Source: CAVXUB01 sp963764805 (GTDB lineage Bacteria; Actinomycetota; Acidimicrobiia; Acidimicrobiales; Bog-793). From it: 64,000 nucleotides of DNA. The notes under the pieces are model-generated. The model saw nothing but the letters and a program-made list of their open reading frames with translations. It was not told the DNA's origin and searched no databases. The translations under genes were made by a program, and so were the position numbers. Positions 56,811 through 64,000 of the stretch are shown piece by piece (position 1 is the stretch's first letter; every line of letters starts with the position of its first letter). The stretch covers positions 434,001 through 498,000 of the forward strand of contig CAVXUB010000002.1 in assembly GCA_963764805.1 (NCBI GenBank). The letters are read 5' to 3'.

Positions 56811-57848
56811 GCCCGGCCTCGGGCGCCCGCCAGCGGGGGGCCGGAGACGCAGCCGGCGGGCTGGAGCCCCGGCTGGGCCCCGAAGCGCGTGAGTTCCTCA
56901 CGTTCCTCGCCGTCGAGAAGGGCCGCGCCGTCAACTCGATCCGTAGCTACGCCAACGACCTCGCCGGCTACGAGGAGTTCCTCCGCGCCCGGGGTATCGC
57001 TCTGGCGGATGTGACACCGCCGGTCATGGAGGACTGGCTCGCCTTCCTGCGGGCATCGGGACGGCGGGCTTCGTCGAACGGGCGTGCGCTGGCGGCGGTG
57101 CGGGGGCTGCACCGGTTCTGCGTCGACGAGCGGGGGGCGCCAGTCGACCCTTCAGAGGACGTCGCCGGGCCGAAGGTTCCGCAGGGCATCCCGAAGGCGC
57201 TCACGGAGGAGGAGGTGGGCCGGCTGCTTGCCGCGGTCGTGGGCGAGGACGCCCGCGCCCTGCGCGACCGGGCGATCCTGGAGCTGCTCTACGCCACGGG
57301 CATGCGCATCTCCGAGCTCTGCGGGCTGTCGGTCGGCGACATCGACCGCAAGGCACGTCTGGCCCTCGTGTTCGGGAAGGGCTCGAAGGAGCGCGTGGTC
57401 CCATACGGCCGCCTCGCCGGCGAGGCGCTCGAGGCGTGGCTGTCGCCGGCCGGGCGGGCGACGATGGCTCCGGCTCGGTTCGCCAGGCGCGACGACGAGC
57501 AGGCGGTCTTCATCTCCACACGCGGCCGGAGGATGTCGCGGACAAGCGGTCTACGTCGTGGTGCACACCTTCGCCAGGCGCGCGGGCCTGGCGCCCAAGG
57601 TGACGCCGCATGTGCTCAGGCACTCGTGCGCCACGCACATGCTCGACCACGGCGCCGACATCCGCGTCGTGCAGGAGATGCTCGGTCACGCCTCGATCGC
57701 GACCACACAGATCTACACCAAGGTCTCCCAGGAGCGTCTCCGCCAGACCTACCTGTCCGCCCACCCGAGAGCGCGTGCGGGACGCAGGGCATCCGCCGCA
57801 CCTGCTAGCAAGGCCGCCGTGCACCTCGGCCCCGCTGAAGGCGGATAG
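56807..57848 (+). CDS. xerD: Tyrosine recombinase XerD (one frameshift)
   Basis: Site-specific recombinase that resolves chromosome dimers at dif. After about 25 extra residues the SAM-like N-terminal domain has FLTFLAVEKGRAVNSIRSYANDL; the catalytic domain has the arginine in LLYATGMRISELCGL, lysine in FGKGSKERVVPYG, HVLRHSCATHML, LGHASIATTQIYTKV with the final tyrosine. The frame moves at 57541-57542 (CG-G/A), before QAVYVVVHTFARR. The neighbours scpA and scpB, 3 kb away, are also chromosome-segregation genes. xerD before scpAB is a common actinobacterial arrangement. Confidence 0.93.
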
Positions 57849-57857
57849 GCTTCGCGG

Positions 57858-58193
57858 GTGACCGATGCAGCTGTCGATTTCCGTTCCCTCCTCGAGGCCG
57901 AACGCGCTTCGCTGAAGCATCAGCTGGCGGAGCTTGGTTTCGGAGACGCGGGCGGGCTGCGGTACGACTCGAACTTCGCTGACACGAGCCAGGTCACCGC
58001 GGAGCGTGGCGAGGCGGAGGTCTTGGCAGGCCAGCTGCGCGAGGCGCTGGCGAGCGTCGAGCATGCGTTGGCAAAGGTCGAGGGCGGCACCTACGGGATC
58101 TGCGAGAAGTGCGGCAAGCCGATCTCGTCGGCCCGCTTGGAGGCCAAGCCGACCAGCACCTTGTGCATCGACTGCGCCTCGGCTCGCCGCTAG
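57858..58193 (+). CDS. DksA/TraR-type zinc finger protein
   Basis: A 111-residue protein with an N-terminal helical hairpin and the zinc finger CEKCGKPISSARLEAKP then CIDC. The family binds the secondary channel of RNA polymerase or acts as a related regulator. The coiled-coil tip lacks the Asp-Ala-x-x-Asp-Ala arrangement that I would expect in true DksA, so the regulatory activity is uncertain. GTG start lies 9 bp after xerD. Confidence 0.85.
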   Translation: MTDAAVDFRSLLEAERASLKHQLAELGFGDAGGLRYDSNFADTSQVTAERGEAEVLAGQLREALASVEHALAKVEGGTYGICEKCGKPISSARLEAKPTSTLCIDCASARR

Positions 58194-58269
58194 CCGGGCG
58201 ACGCTGAACCGGACGGCCGGGGCCGAAGTAGCCCCCCGGGCGCCGGGCCCCTGCGAGCGCGGAGCAACT

Positions 58270-59178
58270 ATGGGCGAACCCGAGATCAACGAACGACGTC
58301 CGATCGCCGAGAGGACCGGCGAGGCTGTGGAACGCTCGGCGGCGGGCGACCAGAGGCCACCGGTGGACGGCGGTCCGTTCCAGGTCGATCTGGTCGATCG
58401 GCCCGGACAGGGCCCACGTGGCTACGAGGGTCCCCAGCGGGTGCGCTACGACCGTGCCTGGTTCCGCCAGCACGGGCCGGCGGTCGTCACGGCCGTCGGA
58501 CTGGCTGTGCTGATCACGATCCTCGGGGTCCGCAAGCACCAGCTGACCGAGCCGGAGGGGCTGTTCTTTGCGGTGCTCGTGCCGTCGGTCATCCTGCACG
58601 AGATCTCGCACGGCCTGATCGCCTACTGGTGTGGCGACGACACCGCCAAGAGGGCCGGCCGCCTCAGCCTCAACCCGATACGCCACGTCTCGATGATGGG
58701 CACCGTGATCGTTCCGGCGTTGCTGATCTACACGACGGGAGCCGCCTTCGGCTGGGCGAAGCCCGTCCCGGTGCGGCTCGACAAGCTCCGCCACCCGCGT
58801 AATCAGGCCGTGCTCGTCGGGCTGGTCGGACCGTTCACGAACTTCCTGATCGCCGCTCTGTCCGCGCTCGTGTTCCGTTACGTGCTCTGGAGCGCGGTGT
58901 CGCCCGGGGCCACCTTCGGCGACCTCGGGCTCGTCGCTCAGCTCGTCGTGATGCTCGGCTTCGCCAACGTGATCGTGGGCGTGTTCAACCTGATCCCGGT
59001 GCCGCCGTTGGACGGCTCCGCGATCGTCGAACGCCTGCTGCCCCTGCGGCTGCTCGGCGGCTACTACCGGATCCGCATGGGCTTCCTACTCGTCGTCTTC
59101 TTCGTGCTGTGGGTCTACAACCCGTTGTCAGGCGTGTTCTCGTGGTGCGAGAGGGTCTGGCTGCACGTGGCCACCTGA
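58270..59178 (+). CDS. Site-2 protease family protein (M50)
   Basis: A 302-residue membrane metalloprotease. A polar N-terminus of about 70 residues precedes five or six helices. The zinc motif HEISH lies in VILHEISHGLIAYW, and the second ligand is in NLIPVPPLDGSAIVERLLP. There is no PDZ domain, so it belongs to the small M50B group of unknown substrate. ATG 58270 follows GGAGCAACT. Confidence 0.9.
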   Translation: MGEPEINERRPIAERTGEAVERSAAGDQRPPVDGGPFQVDLVDRPGQGPRGYEGPQRVRYDRAWFRQHGPAVVTAVGLAVLITILGVRKHQLTEPEGLFFAVLVPSVILHEISHGLIAYWCGDDTAKRAGRLSLNPIRHVSMMGTVIVPALLIYTTGAAFGWAKPVPVRLDKLRHPRNQAVLVGLVGPFTNFLIAALSALVFRYVLWSAVSPGATFGDLGLVAQLVVMLGFANVIVGVFNLIPVPPLDGSAIVERLLPLRLLGGYYRIRMGFLLVVFFVLWVYNPLSGVFSWCERVWLHVAT

Positions 59179-59216
59179 TCGGCTGCGCCGACGCTCAGCG
59201 CAGCCGCAACTCAGGC

Positions 59217-59248
59217 AGCAGCCGCTCAGCGCAGCAGCCGCTCAGCGC
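59217..59248. repeat. 16-bp tandem duplication at the trpS stop
   Basis: AGCAGCCGCTCAGCGC occurs twice head to tail (59217-59232 and 59233-59248), with a related partial copy just upstream. The second copy includes the trpS stop codon. It is in the short gap between two convergent genes. Confidence 0.7.
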
Positions 59249-60222
59249 GGCAGCAGGCCGATGGCGTTCTGAGCCCGGCGTAGCGTGCCGGCGGCTATCG
59301 CACCGGCCTTGGAGGCACCCTTGTCGAGGAGGGAGGCCACGCTGCCGGGATCCGCGGAAAGCTCGGCATGACGCTGCCTAACCGGCGCCAGCAACTCCAC
59401 CAGCACCTCGGCCAGATCGTTCTTCAGCGGGCCGTACTGGCCGTAGCCGGAGGCGACGGCGTCCGGGGAGCGGCCGGTGGCGGCGCCGAAGACCTGGAGC
59501 AGGTTCGACAGTCCCGGCTTGTTCACCGGGTCATAGCGGACCTCGGCATCGGTGTCGGTGACGGCCCGCCGAACCTTGCGCACGATCTCGTCGGGCGAGT
59601 CCAGCATCCCGACGACCCCGAGCGGCGAATCGACTGACTTCGACATCTTGGCCGTCGGGCGCTGGAGGTCCATCACCCGGGCGCCGGCCTTGGGAATGGC
59701 GGCTTCGGGCACGACGAACGTGTCGCCGTAACGGGCGTTGAAGCGGATCGCGACGTCTCTCGTCAGCTCGACGTGCTGGCGCTGGTCGTCTCCCACCGGC
59801 ACTCGATCCGCGTCGTAGAGCAGGATGTCGGCGGCCATCAACACCGGGTACGTGAACAGCCCGACACGCACCGATTCCTGGCCGTGGGACTTGTCCTTGA
59901 ACTGCGTCATCCGGCGAAGCTCGCCGAAACTGGTCGTGCACTCGAGCAGCCATGTGAGCTGGGTGTGCTCGGCGACATGGCTCTGCACGAAGATCGTGCA
60001 GACATCGGGGTCGAGTCCGGCGGCGAGCAAGCCGATGGCGGTCTCGACGGTGCGGCTGCGCAGATCCTGCGGGTCGATGTCGAGAGTGAGGGCGTGCAGG
60101 TCGACTATGCAGTACAGGGCCTCGTGCTCGTGCTGGTCGAGTGCCCACTGCCGGACCGCGCCCAGGTAGTTGCCGATGTGCAGGGAACCGGAGGGCTGGA
60201 CGCCCGAGAACACCCTCGTCAT
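59242..60222 (-). CDS. trpS: Tryptophanyl-tRNA synthetase
   Basis: A 326-residue class I aminoacyl-tRNA synthetase. The HIGH-type motif is SGSLHIGNYLGAV, the KMSKS loop is TAKMSKSVDSPLG; the specificity region YPVLMAADILLYDADRVPVGDDQ is intact. Length is normal and the frame unbroken. It is alone on the minus strand among plus-strand genes. Confidence 0.97.
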   Translation of the reverse strand: MTRVFSGVQPSGSLHIGNYLGAVRQWALDQHEHEALYCIVDLHALTLDIDPQDLRSRTVETAIGLLAAGLDPDVCTIFVQSHVAEHTQLTWLLECTTSFGELRRMTQFKDKSHGQESVRVGLFTYPVLMAADILLYDADRVPVGDDQRQHVELTRDVAIRFNARYGDTFVVPEAAIPKAGARVMDLQRPTAKMSKSVDSPLGVVGMLDSPDEIVRKVRRAVTDTDAEVRYDPVNKPGLSNLLQVFGAATGRSPDAVASGYGQYGPLKNDLAEVLVELLAPVRQRHAELSADPGSVASLLDKGASKAGAIAAGTLRRAQNAIGLLPR

Positions 60223-60340
60223 GCGGTGCAGCCTAACGTGCCGGCCCTTTCGTGAACGAGATGATATGAAAGCGCGAAACCGGGTCGGCGCGCGGCAGGC
60301 ATCCCCCGATCGCTCACGCCCGCCGGGTAACCTCGCCTTG

Positions 60341-61159
60341 ATGAGCTACCAGGTGCGCACCGAGGTCTTCGAAGGACCTTTTGACCTGCTGCTACACCTG
60401 ATCACGGCAGAGGAGGTGGACGTCTGGTCGGTCTCCCTGTCGAGCATCGTCGACGCCTACCTCGCGGAGGTCGAACGTATGCAGTCGCTCGACCTCGACG
60501 TCGCCACCGAGTTCCTGCTGATCGCCGCTACCCTCGTGGAGCTGAAGTGCCGGCGCCTGCTACCGGCCCCGTCCGACGTCGACCTCGACGAAGACCTGGC
60601 GCTGTTCGAGGAGAGGGACCTGCTGCTGGCACGGCTCCTCGAGTGCAAGACCTTCGCCGGAGCATCGCGGGCGCTCATCGCGCTGGAGTCGGCGGCGGCG
60701 AGATCGGTGCCGAGGACGGCCGGGCTGGACGAACGTCTTGCGGGGCTGCGGCCCGACCTGCTCGCCGGCGTCACACCCGAGATGATCCGGGAGGCCGCTC
60801 GGAAAGGCCTGACGGCGAGGCCCGTTCCCGAGCTCGAGGTCGGCCACATCCTCGTCGACGAGGTCACGGTGGCGCAGGTTGCCGACGACCTGGCGGCGGT
60901 CCTGCCGGGCCAGGGGAGGGTCAGCCTGTGGTCGCTGACCGGCCATCTCGCCACCCGCATCCAGGTCATCGTCCATTTCCTCGCTGTCCTCGAACTGTTC
61001 AAGCAGGGCCTCGTCGAGATCTGGCAAGAGGCTGCGTTCGGTGCGATCGAGGTCTGCTGGACAGGCGAGGGGGACGACGCCGCCGCCACCGCCACCGCTT
61101 CCGGCGAGAACCAGCTGCGCCCGAGCGAGCTGCTCGTCGACGCCGACTACCGCGGTTGA
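60341..61159 (+). CDS. scpA: Segregation and condensation protein A
   Basis: A 272-residue kleisin that bridges SMC heads. The start YQVRTEVFEGPFDLLLHLITAEEVDVWSVSL and ATEFLLIAATLVELKCRRLLP are typical ScpA; the C-terminal winged helix is in HFLAVLELFKQGLVEIWQEAAFGAIEV. ATG at 60341 is chosen because family similarity begins there. A 118-bp gap separates it from the divergent trpS. It overlaps scpB by 1 nt. Confidence 0.94.
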   Translation: MSYQVRTEVFEGPFDLLLHLITAEEVDVWSVSLSSIVDAYLAEVERMQSLDLDVATEFLLIAATLVELKCRRLLPAPSDVDLDEDLALFEERDLLLARLLECKTFAGASRALIALESAAARSVPRTAGLDERLAGLRPDLLAGVTPEMIREAARKGLTARPVPELEVGHILVDEVTVAQVADDLAAVLPGQGRVSLWSLTGHLATRIQVIVHFLAVLELFKQGLVEIWQEAAFGAIEVCWTGEGDDAAATATASGENQLRPSELLVDADYRG

Positions 61160-61746
61160 TGGGCGACCTGCCTGCAGAGGGCCGTCCCGAGCTCGCCGCC
61201 ATCGAGGCGGTTCTGATGGTCGCCGTCGAGCCCGTCGCACCCCGGATGCTCGCCGAGCTGCTCGAGATCCCGACCGAGAAGGTCGAGGAGCTCTGCCGGG
61301 CGCTGGCCGACTCGTACGAGGCCGAGGAACGGGGCTTCGTGCTCGCGCGCGTGGCAGGCGGGTACCGGCTGCAGAGCCATGCGGCGTATGCGGGGTACGT
61401 GGAGCGTTTCGTACTGGATGGAGGCCCACAGCGGCTCTCGCCGGCGGCGCTCGAGACGCTCGCCATCGTCGCCTACAAGCAGCCGATATCGCGTGCCCAG
61501 GTCTCGCTGATCCGGGGCGTGAACGTCGAGGGCACCATGAGGACGCTCGTCCAGCACGGCTACGTCGAGCAGGTCGGGCGCGACGAGGGCCCCGGTCAAG
61601 CCGTCCTGTTCGGCACGTCGAGCCTCTTCCTCGAGAAGCTGGGGCTCGACAGCCTGGCGCAACTCCCTCCGCTGGAGGACTTCGTGCCGGAGGCGGACAC
61701 GGTCGAGCTGCTGGAGCGGGCGCTCCGTCCCGGCCCCGGGGACTGA
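61159..61746 (+). CDS. scpB: Segregation and condensation protein B
   Basis: A 195-residue double winged-helix partner of ScpA in the SMC complex. IEAVLMVAVEPVAPRMLAELL, GGYRLQSHAAYAGYVERFV, LSPAALETLAIVAYKQPISRAQV and the GRDEGPGQAVLFGTSSLFLEKLGL segment match the family. ATGA-type coupling with scpA. rluB follows after 12 bp. Confidence 0.94.
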   Translation: MGDLPAEGRPELAAIEAVLMVAVEPVAPRMLAELLEIPTEKVEELCRALADSYEAEERGFVLARVAGGYRLQSHAAYAGYVERFVLDGGPQRLSPAALETLAIVAYKQPISRAQVSLIRGVNVEGTMRTLVQHGYVEQVGRDEGPGQAVLFGTSSLFLEKLGLDSLAQLPPLEDFVPEADTVELLERALRPGPGD

Positions 61747-61758
61747 CCCGGGGTCGTC

Positions 61759-62551
61759 ATGCCCGTAGAGGAGGGCGCTGAGGCCGCTGAGGGCGTCCGC
61801 CTGCAGAAGGTGCTGGCTCGCCTCGGCTATGGCAGCAGGCGTGTCTGCGACGACCTGATCGACCAGGGCCGCGTGACGGTGAACGGCGAGGTGGCGCTCC
61901 TCGGCAGGCGTGTCGATCCGCAGCACGACATCGTCGTCGTCGACGGTGTGGAGGTGGGGATCCTGCCGCGACCTCGTGCACTACCTGCTCAACAAGCCGG
62001 CCGGTGTGATCACCACGGCCGACGACCCGGCCGGCCGGCAGGTCGTCACCGAGCTCGTCCCGTCCGAGCCGCGGGTGTTCCCCGTAGGTCGCCTCGATGC
62101 CGCCACCGAAGGGCTCATCATCCTCACCAACGATGGCCCTCTCGCCAACCGCGTCGCCCACCCGAGCCACGGCGTCGAGAAGGAGTACCTCGCCGAGGTG
62201 CAAGGCGATCCGACCGAAGCGGACCTGAGGATGCTCCGGCGTGGCGTCGACATCGGCGACGAGACCAAGACGGCTCCTGCCAAGGTGACCCTGATGGGTC
62301 CGCGCCAACTTCGGATCGTCGTCCACGAGGGACGTAATCGCCAGGTCCGGCGGATGTGCGAGGCGGTCGGCCATCCCGTGCTGCGTCTGGTTCGGACACG
62401 GATCGGGCCCGTCGCCGACAGCCGTCTGTCACCAGGCGCGTGGCGTGAGCTCACCAACGAGGAGGTGCGTGCGCTCTCCGCCGCCGCCACGCCGCGGCCG
62501 AACGGTCGCAACCGCGATCCGCAGAAGCGGCCGGCCCGACCACACCGGTAG
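61759..62551 (+). CDS. rluB: Ribosomal large subunit pseudouridine synthase RluB-type (one frameshift)
   Basis: RsuA/RluB-family synthase of about 263 residues. The S4 RNA-binding domain reads VRLQKVLARLGYGSRRVCDDLIDQGRVTVNG; the catalytic domain has LLNKPAGVITTADDP, PVGRLDAATEGLIILTNDG with the catalytic aspartate, and HEGRNRQVRRMCEAVGHPV. The frame moves at 61965-61966 (CT-G/C). The scpA-scpB-rluB order is widely conserved in bacteria. The target is probably in 23S rRNA, the same molecule that carries the introns here. Confidence 0.93.
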
Positions 62552-62560
62552 GCTCAGCCG

Positions 62561-62931
62561 ATGGAGCGCCTCGTGAGAGCTGTTCGCGGGGCAACGACGG
62601 TGGACGAGGACACGCCGCGGCAGATCACCGAGCGCGTCACGGATCTGGTGAACGAGCTTCTCGCCCGCAACTCGATCCACCACGACGATCTCGTCTCCAT
62701 CATCTTCACAGCGACCGAAGACATATCGCGCGATGTTCCCGGCGACGGCCGCCCGCACGATCGGGCTCGGCGATGTGCCGCTGATCTGCGCCAGGGAGAT
62801 CTCGGTGGCAGGGGCCACGCCGAAGTGCATCCGCGTCCTCGTCCACGCCTACTCGGAGCGTGGCTCGCACCGAGCTCCATCATGTCTACCTGGAAGGGGC
62901 CAGGGGGTTGCGTGACGACCTGCCCGAGTAG
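62561..62931 (+). CDS. aroH: Chorismate mutase AroH (two frameshifts)
   Basis: Monofunctional AroH-type chorismate mutase of about 122 residues, converting chorismate to prephenate. VRAVRGATTVDEDTPRQITERVTDL, NSIHHDDLVSIIFTATEDI, MFPATAARTIGLGDVPL and CAREISVAGATPKCIRVLVHAYSER are continuous across frame changes at 62728-62729 (TC-G/C) and near 62873 (GC-T/C). The C-terminal HHVYLEGARGLRDDLPE ends at TAG 62929. It overlaps tyrA by 20 nt, so the two prephenate-pathway enzymes are coupled. Confidence 0.93.
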
Positions 62932-63985
62932 GAGGGCGAGCATCGTCGGGCTCGGCCTCATCGGCGGCTCGATCGGGCTCGGGCTGCGCGCCTGTGGCTG
63001 GCACGTAAGTGGCGCCGACCTCGACGAGAGCACCGCTGCGAGGGCGGTTGGCATCGGTGCCGTGGACGTGATCGGTGCGGACCCGGATGCCGAGGTGGCG
63101 TTCGTCTGCACCCCGGCCGACGCAGTCGCCGCCGCGGCGCTCGATCTGCTCGCCGGTTCGCCGGGTGCCGCCGTGACGGACGTGTGCGGGGTGAAGGGGT
63201 CGATCGTGGGGGAGGTGCCGGAGGTACGGTTCGTCGGCGGGCACCCGATGGCCGGATCCGAGCAGGACGGCATCGCAGGAGCCGCTGCCGACCTGTTCCG
63301 AGGCGCGACCTGGGTGCTGACGCCCACGGCGGCCACCGACCCTGATGCGTTCACCCGAGTCCGAGGGGTGGTGTCGGCGCTCGGCGCCGATGTCGTGGCG
63401 CTGCCGCCCGCTCTCCACGACCGGCTCGTGGCGCTGGTCTCGCACGTGCCCCACCTCACCGCGGCGACGCTGATGGCTCTCGCCGCCGACGCCAGCGTCG
63501 AGCAGGAGGCGCTGCTGCGACTGGCGGCGGGAGGCTTTCGCGACATGACGCGCATCGCCGCCGGCCGTCCCGGGATCTGGCCGGCGGTCTGCAGCGACAA
63601 CGCAGAGGCGATCCTGGAGGCGATGGACGCCCTCATCGAGCGGTTGGTGAAGATGCGGGCGATCGTGGCCGCCGGCGACCGCCAGGGGCTGATGGCGGTA
63701 CTCGAGCGGGCCCGCCACGCCCGCCAGAACCTGCCTCTCCGTGGGCCACGTCCCGGCCTCACCGTCGAGCTGCGAGTGCCCGTTCCCGACCGGCCGGGGG
63801 TGCTGGCGGAGGTGACGACGCTGATCGGCGGGCTCGGTGTGAACATCGTCGACCTGGAGATCGCCCACTCGAGCGAAGGCGCGAGCGGCGTCCTGGTGCT
63901 GGCGATCGACGCAGCCGGCGCAGATCGTGTTCGCGACGCCCTCTCGGCGCTCGGCTACAGGCCCTCCGTCGGGAGCATGGAGTGA
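62912..63985 (+). CDS. tyrA: Prephenate dehydrogenase with ACT domain
   Basis: A 357-residue TyrA that oxidises prephenate to 4-hydroxyphenylpyruvate with NAD(P). The dinucleotide loop is IVGLGLIGGSIGLGL; TDVCGVKGSI, GGHPMAGSEQDGI, SHVPHLTAATLMALA and AGGFRDMTRIA are the family motifs. A C-terminal ACT domain (LRVPVPDRPGVLAEVTTLIG) probably senses tyrosine or phenylalanine. GTG at 62912 is chosen since it lies 9 codons ahead of the conserved core. Confidence 0.94.
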   Translation: MTTCPSRRASIVGLGLIGGSIGLGLRACGWHVSGADLDESTAARAVGIGAVDVIGADPDAEVAFVCTPADAVAAAALDLLAGSPGAAVTDVCGVKGSIVGEVPEVRFVGGHPMAGSEQDGIAGAAADLFRGATWVLTPTAATDPDAFTRVRGVVSALGADVVALPPALHDRLVALVSHVPHLTAATLMALAADASVEQEALLRLAAGGFRDMTRIAAGRPGIWPAVCSDNAEAILEAMDALIERLVKMRAIVAAGDRQGLMAVLERARHARQNLPLRGPRPGLTVELRVPVPDRPGVLAEVTTLIGGLGVNIVDLEIAHSSEGASGVLVLAIDAAGADRVRDALSALGYRPSVGSME

Positions 63986-64000
63986 GCGGCGCCCGACCGG
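63982..64000 (+). CDS. Possible start of the next gene, cut by the window end
   Basis: GTG at 63982 overlaps the tyrA stop by 4 nt (GTGA), the same junction used throughout this window, and the frame is open to the end. Only six codons are visible. By position it may be aroA, but nothing in the sequence proves this. Confidence 0.3.

Overview
The window comes from the chromosome of a high-GC actinobacterium, most likely of the Acidimicrobiia type. This rests on the very high GC content, many GTG/TTG starts, gene ends overlapping by 1 to 4 nt, a mycothiol synthase gene (mshD), a menaquinone pathway, a polyprenol-phosphate-mannose synthase and actinobacterial-looking rRNA spacers. It holds about 55 protein genes and one complete rRNA operon; I found no CRISPR array and no tRNA gene.

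Layout. 1-9.4 kb: polyphosphate metabolism (ppk1, ppx), a UPF0104 membrane protein, Ppm, an alpha/beta hydrolase, then menF-menG-maoC on the minus strand. 9.4-14.6 kb: small membrane proteins, rlmN, mshD, nth, a candidate small RNA and a lone GroES-like gene. 14.6-25.3 kb: tryptophan genes in two blocks (trpE, then trpC-F-B-A), separated by ygfZ, an EamA-like transporter, a two-component system and a serine hydrolase. 25.5-34.7 kb: a full arginine operon argC-J-B-D-F-R-G-H followed by a DNA glycosylase gene, preceded by two tandem ARG boxes. 34.7-41.3 kb: 16S-23S-5S rRNA operon with long processing stems. 41.5-50.1 kb: a short-chain dehydrogenase, a repeat-rich TPR gene, class I aldolase, 2-oxoacid:ferredoxin oxidoreductase korA-korB and a DUF1015 gene. 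50.2-64 kb: a HAD phosphatase, a phasin-like protein with a lysine/alanine tail, nadK, recN, pyrG, a nudix hydrolase, xerD, a DksA-type protein, a site-2 protease, trpS, scpA, scpB, rluB, aroH and tyrA.

The most remarkable element is in the 23S rRNA gene. Two group I introns sit at positions equivalent to E. coli 1911 and 1923, inside helix 69, and the exon between them is only 12 nt. P1, P3, P7 and P8 can be paired by eye in both introns, and P3 and P7 covary between them. The first carries a LAGLIDADG homing endonuclease gene; the second is a compact relative without one.

About a dozen protein genes carry apparent frameshifts. Nearly all the +1 shifts look like a codon whose third position is written twice, as two different synonymous bases. 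This suggests strain variants merged in the consensus rather than real pseudogenes, so I annotate these as intact genes with sequence-level breaks.
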